DNA from: Flavobacteriales bacterium
Lineage (GTDB): Bacteria > Bacteroidota > Bacteroidia > Flavobacteriales > BACL11
DNA length: 5,526 nt
Direction: 5' to 3'
Assembly: GCA_002724895.1 (NCBI GenBank)
Contig: PBQB01000088.1
Location: 1 to 5,526, forward strand
Notes under the pieces: generated by a model
What the model saw: the letters and a program-made list of their open reading frames with translations, nothing else
Told to the model about the DNA's origin: nothing
Databases searched by the model: none
Made by a program: the position numbers and the translations under genes
Part shown: positions 1 through 5,526 of the stretch, one piece after another
How positions within the stretch are numbered: the first letter of the stretch is position 1
How the letters are laid out: each line of letters begins with the position of its first letter

Positions 1-570
1 AATATCGACGAAAATAAAAAAATTATTTTATATGCTCCAACATGGATTCACAAAAATCAAAAAGTTGATAAAGAGTTTATGTTACCAACCAACCCACAGT
101 TCTTACATGAGCTAAATAATATTGGAAAAAAATTAGATTTGATATTTATTTTTAGACCTCATATGAATACATTATTTAATACTAAATTTTTAAAAAAATT
201 AAGTTCTTTGGATAATGTACTTTACTTTCCTTTTAGCGAGTTTGAGGCATCTGATGAATTTTTGATAATTTCAGATATGTTAATAACAGATTGGTCCTCG
301 ATTGCTTTTGATTATATCTTATTAGATAGACCAACCCTATTTCTAGATATTCTTGATTCATTCCAGAATGGTACTTATAATGAAAATCTTTTGAGATTTG
401 GGATTAGGACAAACAGGAAAAATTTAGGTGACTATATAAATAAATATCTTTCAAATATAGATCTATATTTTGATGAGTCTAAACACAATAAGTCAAAAAA
501 TGTTTTATATGATAATACAGATGATATTTCATCTAACAATTATGTAAAAAGAATTGAAAAATATATATAA
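1..570 (+). CDS. CDP-glycerol glycerophosphotransferase family protein, C-terminal part (5' end outside window)
   Basis: The reading frame is open from base 1, so the gene begins to the left; the ATG at 79 is internal. The visible 189 residues (numbered from base 1) carry the C-terminal signature of the TagB/TagF-type family: LYAPTW at 10-15, FRPH at 51-54, and SDMLITDWSS at 91-100 followed by FDY at 103-105 and DRP at 109-111. In characterised members this GT-B domain binds CDP-glycerol and transfers glycerol phosphate to a lipid-linked acceptor or growing polymer on the inner face of the membrane. The His of the RxH motif (H54) and the Asp of ITDWSS (D97) are present. The usual Pro after that His is Met, and the Arg that often follows APTW is Ile. 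In a surface-glycan cluster it probably adds glycerol phosphate or a related polyol phosphate. The donor is inferred from family only. The next gene starts 5 bp downstream, so the two are probably co-transcribed. Confidence 0.88.
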   Translation, partial: NIDENKKIILYAPTWIHKNQKVDKEFMLPTNPQFLHELNNIGKKLDLIFIFRPHMNTLFNTKFLKKLSSLDNVLYFPFSEFEASDEFLIISDMLITDWSSIAFDYILLDRPTLFLDILDSFQNGTYNENLLRFGIRTNRKNLGDYINKYLSNIDLYFDESKHNKSKNVLYDNTDDISSNNYVKRIEKYI

Positions 571-575
571 GAATT

Positions 576-1607
576 ATGAAAATTAGTATTGGATATGAAT
601 TTATTGACGGACCTTGGGGAGGTGGAAACAGTTTTGCAATACAACTAAAGAATTACCTGAAAGAAAATGATATACAAGTCGTTAATACTTTAAAAGATGA
701 AGATATCGACATTATCTTACTTACTGAACCTAGAAGGTACACCAAGTCATCTTCATTTAATCACATTGATGTAATGAAATACATAAGAAATAAGAACACC
801 AATGCTCTGGTCGTAAATAGGATAAATGAATGTGATGAAAGGAAAAATACAAAAGGATTGAATAAATTCCTAATTAATTCATCTTTAGTCTCAGATCATA
901 CTGTTTTCATTAGTGATTGGCTTAAGAATTTATTCTTGTCTCAAAATTTTTATAATGAAAGTTTTTCAGTTATTAAAAATGGTGCCGATAGCAAAATCTT
1001 TAACTTTAGAAAAAAAACTATCGGTAAAAAATATAAAATCGTAACTCATCATTGGAGTTCAGACTTTAATAAAGGATTTGAAGCATACATAAAACTCGAC
1101 GAAATTCTAAATTCTCAAGAATTTAATGATAATTTTGAATTTATTTTTATTGGAAACAAGCCAAAAAATTTATTATTTAAAAACACTACGTTTGTTGATC
1201 CTTTATTTGGTAAGAATCTTTCAAATATCTTAAAAGAATGTCACATATATATAACAGGTTCTTTAAATGAACCTGCTGGTATGCACCATATAGAAGGTGC
1301 GATGTGTGGGTTGCCATTGCTATATATTGATAGTGGGGGAATTACAGAATATTGTAGGGATTATGGTTTAGATTATGAAGTTAAAAACCTTGAGGAAAAA
1401 CTTAGAGAGATAATAAACAAATATGATTTATTTCTAGGCAATCTTGAAAAGTATCCTTTTACCGGGGAAGAAATGTGCAGAAATTATTTAAATCTTTTTA
1501 ATGATTTATTTGAAAGGAAAGATAGCATTTTACAAAATAGAAAAAATTTAGAAAAATTAAAATTACAAAATCAATATAAATTATTCAATTACTATTTCTA
1601 CTTATAA
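576..1607 (+). CDS. GT4-type (group 1) glycosyltransferase
   Basis: This 343-residue GT-B fold enzyme is predicted to transfer a sugar from a nucleotide sugar to a glycan acceptor in the cytoplasm, with retention of configuration. A glycine-rich acceptor-side loop (GPWGGGNSF, 12-20) follows the first beta strand. NRINECDERK (81-90) resembles a conserved block of one GT4 subgroup. IKNGAD (133-138) matches the usual I-x-NG-x-D linker motif. THHWSS at 157-162 with K166-G167 and FIGN at 191-194 form the start of the donor domain. E232 and E240 make the E-x7-E motif of GT4, within NEPAGMHHIEGAMCGLP (231-247). Length is typical. The final 30 residues are rich in Lys, Asn and aromatics and could lie on the membrane surface. 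The ATG at 576 is chosen because it lies 5 bp after the preceding stop and the Rossmann strand starts at once; no clear Shine-Dalgarno is present. The gene ends 3 bp from a convergent gene. Donor and acceptor cannot be read from the sequence. Confidence 0.9.
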   Translation: MKISIGYEFIDGPWGGGNSFAIQLKNYLKENDIQVVNTLKDEDIDIILLTEPRRYTKSSSFNHIDVMKYIRNKNTNALVVNRINECDERKNTKGLNKFLINSSLVSDHTVFISDWLKNLFLSQNFYNESFSVIKNGADSKIFNFRKKTIGKKYKIVTHHWSSDFNKGFEAYIKLDEILNSQEFNDNFEFIFIGNKPKNLLFKNTTFVDPLFGKNLSNILKECHIYITGSLNEPAGMHHIEGAMCGLPLLYIDSGGITEYCRDYGLDYEVKNLEEKLREIINKYDLFLGNLEKYPFTGEEMCRNYLNLFNDLFERKDSILQNRKNLEKLKLQNQYKLFNYYFYL

Positions 1608-1610
1608 ATT

Positions 1611-2675
1611 TTAGATTTTGAATTTTGCTCTAAGATAATCAACTATTTCATCAGAAGGAGAACTAGTTGTTTTCGAATAAGAAACACTATTGTCAAGATT
1701 TTTAATAAAATTTAAAATTTTATCATTATCATAATCTGAAATCATCATATTTTTATTCAGAGCTTCAGGCCTCTCAGTAACCCCTCTCCAAATAATTGCA
1801 TTTTTTCCAAGATAGAAACACTCTTCTTGAATAGATCCACCATCTGTAATTACTAAGTATGAACTTTTCAACTCTTCAAGAAAATCTTCATGATTTCTTA
1901 AGCTACTGACTGAAATATTATTAGGAATTTCTAGTTTGTGTTTATTAAGATAATTCTTTGTTGGTTCATGTAAAAACCAAGTTGCATTGTAGGTAGTTCC
2001 TATCACATTTATTAACTGTAGAAATTTAGAAAATCTTTTCTTATTTACAATATTCTCTGTTCTATGAAGTGTGATTGTTACTTTTTTACTATCTGTAACT
2101 AAATTATTCACATCAAGTGTCTCGATAACAGTGTTATCTGAAGCCATGAAAATATGTTTTTCTTTATATTTGTTTTCTAGTCTTTTTTTTGAGTTTTCAT
2201 CAAAACAAATAAGTATATCTGATTTTTGAGCTACAAATCTTCTTACAATTTCCTCTGGAAAGGGAACGAACCACTTGTTACTGGTAAGACCACTCTCTAG
2301 ATGAATTAATTTTAATTTATTTCTTTTCCCCCAATATGCCCCCAGCAAAGTACTTATTGTATCTCCGTGTACAATACAAAAATTTTCATTGTTTTCATCA
2401 TTTAATTTTGTTTGAAATATTAAGTAATTTTTTATAAATGAAAAAATCCATTTAATACCCTGAAAGTATCTAGTTATATCTTTGTTATTTTTATATAAAT
2501 TTATTCTTTCTACTTCAATCAATGATGTTTCAATGGCACTATCAACAATAGACTTATGTTGACCAGAAGAAACCACTATTGGATTGAAGTGCTTAATATT
2601 TTTAATTTTATTAATTAATGGAATACATTTAATAATTTGAGCTTTTGTGCCTATAAAAAAATAAAAATTAACCAT
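1611..2675 (-). CDS. UDP-N-acetylglucosamine 2-epimerase family protein (WecB/MnaA-like, divergent)
   Basis: This 354-residue protein spans the full non-hydrolysing 2-epimerase fold. That family interconverts UDP-GlcNAc and UDP-ManNAc, or related UDP-2-acetamido sugars, for surface polysaccharides. Motifs in order: IGTKAQ with K16 (8-16), SGQH (37-40), VHGDT (102-106), HLESGL (125-130), PFPEE and RR (138-146), LHRTEN (203-208), DGGSIQEE (278-285) and TERPEA (300-305). Residues corresponding to the catalytic set known in E. coli WecB (Asp95, Glu117, Glu131, His213) appear to be D105, E127, E141 and H204, so activity is plausible. Oddities: the usual GTRPE is GTKAQ, the Arg after HVEAGL is Thr131, and DSGGIQEE is changed to DGGSIQEE, which suggests a subfamily with altered UDP or sugar handling. 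The ATG lies inside the end of the upstream membrane-protein gene (8-bp overlap), so translation is probably coupled. It runs convergently into the glycosyltransferase gene with 3 bp between stops. The exact sugar product is inferred, not shown. Confidence 0.87.
   Translation of the reverse strand: MVNFYFFIGTKAQIIKCIPLINKIKNIKHFNPIVVSSGQHKSIVDSAIETSLIEVERINLYKNNKDITRYFQGIKWIFSFIKNYLIFQTKLNDENNENFCIVHGDTISTLLGAYWGKRNKLKLIHLESGLTSNKWFVPFPEEIVRRFVAQKSDILICFDENSKKRLENKYKEKHIFMASDNTVIETLDVNNLVTDSKKVTITLHRTENIVNKKRFSKFLQLINVIGTTYNATWFLHEPTKNYLNKHKLEIPNNISVSSLRNHEDFLEELKSSYLVITDGGSIQEECFYLGKNAIIWRGVTERPEALNKNMMISDYDNDKILNFIKNLDNSVSYSKTTSSPSDEIVDYLRAKFKI
2668..2675 (-). other. 8-bp overlap of membrane-protein stop and epimerase start
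   Basis: Read on the minus strand, the bases ATGGTTAA contain the epimerase start codon and, in another frame, the TAA stop of the membrane protein. Upstream of the ATG is GAAGAGCTAGAGAATA; its GAG repeats give only a weak ribosome-binding match. Ribosomes ending the first gene are therefore the likely source of initiation on the second (translational coupling, inferred from geometry). Confidence 0.75.
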
Positions 2676-4338
2676 TATTCTCTAGCTCTTCAACAAAATA
2701 ATATTTGTTATTTGGAATAAAATAATAATAGTTAAAGGATAATTCTACTTTTGATGAATAAAATTCCTCAACATAGCAAAGCTTTATATCACCACATAAA
2801 TAATTATTGACTGTGTGTGGTTGAGAATACTTCTTCCATCCATCTTCTATATCGATAAATGATATTACTTCTTTTCCAATTTTTAGCTCAATTGAGTCAA
2901 AATTTTGTAAAGCTAAAATTGAATCGAACCTAACCAAAGTAAGCACAACAAATAATAATAAAAAATTTGGTAGACTTTTAAGATATCTTTGTATATTTAT
3001 TTTTGTTTCTATTATATATCTAAAGAAAAGAACAAAATATATACTCAAGAAAAAAGGAACACCAAACCTATAAGTAGGGGCTGAAAAAAGCCAAATAGAA
3101 AAAATTAAAATACTACAGACAATTTGAGAAATATTTATTGCAATTTTTTTTCTGAATACTGAAAAAAATATAATTGCTATCAAACATGTAATTAAAAAAT
3201 TCAAAAGATAACTTGATTGAGTTGAAACAAAATTTTCAAGAAATTCAACTGTTGATATATTTGTTTTTGCATTCGAGTTTGGAATTTTATTTACATTTAA
3301 TAACAACTTTGATATATATTCTGCCTGACTTGGTTGATAAAACGGAAGTATCGATAGGCATGTAAGTTGAATTGGAAACCACAAACAAGTTGAGCTTAAT
3401 ATATTCTTCATTACAAATATTAGGTAGAAAAAAAGAGGTGCAAAAAGCTTCCGTCCTTTCATCTGATATTTATTTTTGTATAACAAAACAAAAAAATATA
3501 TTAGTAATAAGTGACCTACAAATCTTGTTTGTGCTGAAAATAAAAATATGAAAATTAATACATTTAGATTTTCTGCATTGGGAGATTCCTTAAAAGTAAT
3601 AAAAAAATATGAGATAAAGAACAAAGTTAAAGCAGCAAAGATATCATCATATTTGAATATTTCTTGAATGAAAAGAAAACCATTTCTACCACCTTCAAAT
3701 CCAAAGTTATCTAAGATACCAATAGTTAAAAAAAGAAATGCAAAATTTTTGTAACTTGAATTGTTTGATTTTAAAAATTTAAAAAATAAATCAAATATTG
3801 AGGCAATTATATAAATTCCAATAAAATGTATAAATATATAATTATTTTCAAACCATAAAATTGAATTTATGTATTCGATAATTGATGAATAGCCCAGATA
3901 TGGATTAATATTTGATATTCCGAGGACCATCTTCTCATCTCTTAGCCATGATTGTTGCTGAAGATGGTAAAGGTTTGCATCTTTACTTATACCTACAGTT
4001 GTAGAGCTCAAAAATAATATTGTTAAGTTAATAAAATAAAATATATAATTTTTAATCAGACTAGGATTACTTCTTAAACTTACGAGAAATAAAATTAAAA
4101 ATAGGAAAAGTATAAAGTTGTCTGCAGTTCCCGAAAAAAAATTCCAAATTACTAAAAAATTTGATGTTATAAATATTCCAAATATCGGTAGAAAACTATA
4201 TCTAAAAGAATGACTTTTATTCTCATTTTTATTGATAAGAAAACTATAAAATATCTCTCCCAGATAAATAAAAACTATCCCTAAAAAATAAAAATATAAA
4301 ACGATTTCTAATTTTGATAATTCAACAGTTTCCAACAC
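2668..4338 (-). CDS. polytopic membrane protein resembling the LIC_10190/DUF8201 family, probable GT-C-like glycan protein
   Basis: This 556-residue protein has about 12-14 hydrophobic segments (for example near 10-32, 47-66, 72-88, 96-113, 166-187, 231-249, 258-286, 376-395, 402-420, 424-441, 453-473) and a polar C-terminal domain of about 80 residues. After the fourth segment lies KDANLYHLQQQSW (119-131), then GISNINPYLGYSS (140-152). This resembles the D-x-x-LYHLQ...W...G-x-x-N-x-x...LG-x-(N/S)S signature I associate with LIC_10190/DUF8201 membrane proteins of LPS and capsule loci. MKNILSS (310-316) and APTYRFG (420-426) also fit. D120 in the large loop is where GT-C enzymes keep a catalytic acidic residue, so a lipid-linked sugar transferase or polymerase-like role is inferred. 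C515 and C521 flank a GD pair and could form an exported disulphide. The start is GTG (TTG follows at once); no in-frame ATG lies upstream before the stop at 4396-4398, and the next Met is residue 137. It overlaps the epimerase gene by 8 bp. Family recall is moderate and function unproven. Confidence 0.8.
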   Translation of the reverse strand: MLETVELSKLEIVLYFYFLGIVFIYLGEIFYSFLINKNENKSHSFRYSFLPIFGIFITSNFLVIWNFFSGTADNFILFLFLILFLVSLRSNPSLIKNYIFYFINLTILFLSSTTVGISKDANLYHLQQQSWLRDEKMVLGISNINPYLGYSSIIEYINSILWFENNYIFIHFIGIYIIASIFDLFFKFLKSNNSSYKNFAFLFLTIGILDNFGFEGGRNGFLFIQEIFKYDDIFAALTLFFISYFFITFKESPNAENLNVLIFIFLFSAQTRFVGHLLLIYFFVLLYKNKYQMKGRKLFAPLFFYLIFVMKNILSSTCLWFPIQLTCLSILPFYQPSQAEYISKLLLNVNKIPNSNAKTNISTVEFLENFVSTQSSYLLNFLITCLIAIIFFSVFRKKIAINISQIVCSILIFSIWLFSAPTYRFGVPFFLSIYFVLFFRYIIETKINIQRYLKSLPNFLLLFVVLTLVRFDSILALQNFDSIELKIGKEVISFIDIEDGWKKYSQPHTVNNYLCGDIKLCYVEEFYSSKVELSFNYYYFIPNNKYYFVEELENNG

Positions 4339-4426
4339 CTTATTTAAGTTTAAAATACATTTAGCTAAAATACTTTTTTTAAAAAGAGAAACATGTTACT
4401 AAATAAATTAAAATCAAATTACATAT
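4339..4426. promoter_or_regulatory. divergent intergenic region, presumed to hold promoters for both flanking genes
   Basis: This 88-bp gap separates the starts of two divergent genes and is the only non-coding stretch long enough for promoters, so transcription of both the minus-strand pair and the plus-strand membrane gene probably begins here or reads in from outside the window. It is almost pure A/T. It contains a T7-A5 tract (4374-4385) and an ACATGT palindrome (4391-4396). A possible plus-strand -10 element is TAAAAT at 4409-4414, without a good -35 partner. On the minus strand a TTGATT-like -35 can be read near 4412-4417, but no strong -10 follows at 17 bp. Neither gene has a clear Shine-Dalgarno. 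The role rests on gene geometry; the individual boxes are weak because such hexamers are common by chance in this composition. Confidence 0.4.
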
Positions 4427-5503
4427 ATGTTTGCTAAATTCAGTACATTATTAAAAAATAAAACATTTCTAGCTAACTTATTTATATTAGAAATTATTTC
4501 TCATGTTTTTTACAAAGTGACATTTGAGGATGATTTATATAGAGATTTTGAAATAAATAAAATAGTCTTTAGTCAAGAATTAGATCTTTATAGAACTGAG
4601 CTCGAATCACCTTTTAACACAATTATCGTAAATTTATTCAACATTGAAAGTTCTGATATTTATGCACTTATTTTATATATAATATTTCAAATCACCTTAG
4701 TTTTAATATGTATTAATTTAGACTTTCTTGGAAACTATTCAACCTTATTTCTATTTGGTGGTTGGTTAGTTACTGTATCTTGGTTTGTTGGTTTTGTCGA
4801 AAATATATCAGTATTATTAATAATTCTTTGTTACAAAAAATATTTTCATGAGAAAGATAACTTTCTCTTTTATGTTTATCTTTTTCTTTTTGGATTCAAC
4901 CATTTTGGAATGGCATTATTTACAATAATAGTTTTACTTATATTCTCGAATTTTCGAAATTTTTGGAAGATTTTTTTAACCACAGCAGCATCATACGCTT
5001 CTTTACATTTTTACCTTAAATATATAGTCAATTTTAAGGGTAGAGATAGATTTAGGTTTATTTTTAATCAAAACACTGTTGATACAGGTACAGAATTTAT
5101 TGCTAACAATCTACTTACTTTCTTTTGGTCTGGATTTATGGGCATAATATTTATTCTTGTATTTATTATTTTTAATTCTGAACTTGAAGAAATTTATAGA
5201 TATGTATTTGCCATAACTCTTGCCGTGTTTGCATCAGCAATAGTTACAGATGTAAGCAGGATATTTACAATTATCTGTATTCCAATTATTTTAAAATTAA
5301 TTGATACACTTCGATTTTTAGAATTTAAAAATATTATTTATGAAAAGTATTTAATTCTTCTCGTTGTTTTGTCAAATTTTATAATTCAGGAACGTTGGAT
5401 TTATGGGGTAGTTTATCAATCATCTCCCAATCAAGCTCTAGAATCTATATATAATTTTTTTGCAAGGCTTGTAAATTCACTTATGAAAAATATATGGATT
5501 TAA
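4427..5503 (+). CDS. polytopic membrane protein of unassigned family, possible GT-C or polymerase-like role
   Basis: I do not recognise the family. The 358-residue protein has about eight or nine hydrophobic segments (near 13-29, 78-98, 104-136 probably as two, 146-172, 181-199, 228-249, 257-272, 276-292 and 306-322). Between the first two lies a polar stretch (30-75) that opens with the acidic cluster FEDDLYRD (33-40). GT-C glycosyltransferases commonly carry their catalytic acidic pair in the first exported loop, so E34, D35 and D36 are candidates. Polar residues sit within or beside membrane segments: E125 (GFVENIS), H159 (FNHFGMA) and D275 with R278 (TDVSRIF). Such buried charges suggest function rather than a simple anchor. 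Length is near that of EpsG or Wzy-like proteins, but I see no decisive motif for either. The ATG at 4427 is the first in frame before the first membrane segment; no Shine-Dalgarno is visible. It is divergent from the epimerase cluster, and only 23 bases follow its stop. A role in surface glycan assembly is inferred from neighbours only. Confidence 0.75.
   Translation: MFAKFSTLLKNKTFLANLFILEIISHVFYKVTFEDDLYRDFEINKIVFSQELDLYRTELESPFNTIIVNLFNIESSDIYALILYIIFQITLVLICINLDFLGNYSTLFLFGGWLVTVSWFVGFVENISVLLIILCYKKYFHEKDNFLFYVYLFLFGFNHFGMALFTIIVLLIFSNFRNFWKIFLTTAASYASLHFYLKYIVNFKGRDRFRFIFNQNTVDTGTEFIANNLLTFFWSGFMGIIFILVFIIFNSELEEIYRYVFAITLAVFASAIVTDVSRIFTIICIPIILKLIDTLRFLEFKNIIYEKYLILLVVLSNFIIQERWIYGVVYQSSPNQALESIYNFFARLVNSLMKNIWI
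4850..4867 (+). repeat. short perfect inverted repeat inside the right-hand membrane gene
   Basis: GAGAAAG, a four-base ATAA loop and CTTTCTC form a perfect 7-bp stem, followed directly by TTTT. The shape recalls a weak intrinsic terminator, but it lies well inside an intact coding region (around residues 142-147, between two membrane segments) and the stem has only three G-C pairs. It may be chance or a minor pause site. Confidence 0.3.
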
Positions 5504-5526
5504 TTTAATTTATTTTTTCTTACAAT

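Noticed and set aside
79..81. ATG at 79 as the true start of the first gene.
   Set aside because: The frame is open to base 1 and the family motif LYAPTW lies upstream of this codon (bases 28-45), so the gene begins outside the window.
1010..1017. Run of eight A in the GT4 gene, and runs of eight T at 2183-2190 and 3144-3151 in the minus-strand genes, as possible phase-variation tracts.
   Set aside because: Runs of this length are expected by chance in sequence this AT-rich, and all three frames are intact, so there is no sign of slippage control.
4358..4360. Minus-strand ATG at 4360 as an upstream start for the large membrane protein.
   Set aside because: It is in another frame and reaches TAA after six codons, so it cannot start that gene; a six-codon leader peptide has no further support.
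4850..4871. Hairpin followed by TTTT as an intrinsic terminator.
   Set aside because: It lies inside an intact coding region, the stem is short and weak, and the T run is only four bases. It was kept only as a low-confidence repeat.
4945..4960. TCGAA-TT-TTCGA inverted repeat as an operator.
   Set aside because: It is a five-base arm within a coding region and is easily produced by chance; no second copy was noticed upstream of a gene.
5504..5526. T-rich tail after the last stop as a terminator or the edge of a further gene.
   Set aside because: Only 23 bases are visible, with no hairpin and no readable coding signal, so nothing can be supported.

Overview
This 5,526-base window is very AT-rich (roughly a quarter G+C by eye) and is almost entirely coding. 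It holds five protein genes, the first cut by the left edge. There are no RNA genes, insertion sequences, CRISPR arrays or long non-coding stretches. All five genes end in TAA and none has a convincing Shine-Dalgarno site. Spacing is tight (5 bp, 3 bp, an 8-bp overlap, one 88-bp divergent gap). This fits a streamlined low-GC bacterium, plausibly a marine one such as Pelagibacterales or a high-light Prochlorococcus-like cell, but the window has no taxonomic marker and the assignment is only a guess.

The content is that of a cell-surface polysaccharide (O-antigen or capsule) locus. Left block, plus strand (1-1607): the C-terminal half of a CDP-glycerol glycerophosphotransferase family protein (TagB/TagF type), then 5 bp later a GT4-type retaining glycosyltransferase with an intact E-x7-E motif. 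Middle block, minus strand (4338 down to 1611): a 556-residue multi-pass membrane protein resembling the LIC_10190/DUF8201 family of GT-C-like proteins, overlapping by 8 bp a 354-residue non-hydrolysing UDP-GlcNAc 2-epimerase homologue (WecB/MnaA family) with several unusual substitutions. Right block, plus strand (4427-5503): a 358-residue multi-pass membrane protein I cannot assign to a family; it has an acidic cluster just after its first membrane segment, as GT-C enzymes do.

A plausible joint role is as follows. The epimerase supplies UDP-ManNAc or a related 2-epimerised sugar nucleotide. The GT4 enzyme adds a sugar on the cytoplasmic face. The CDP-glycerol-type enzyme adds a polyol-phosphate or similar group. 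The two membrane proteins act on lipid-linked sugars at the membrane, as GT-C transferases or polymerase-like proteins. The coupling of epimerase to membrane protein and the strand switches (+ + - - +) suggest cassettes assembled by exchange, as is common in surface-glycan islands. No strong case for a wholly new system is visible. The least explained pieces are the orphan membrane protein at the right and the epimerase/membrane-protein pair.
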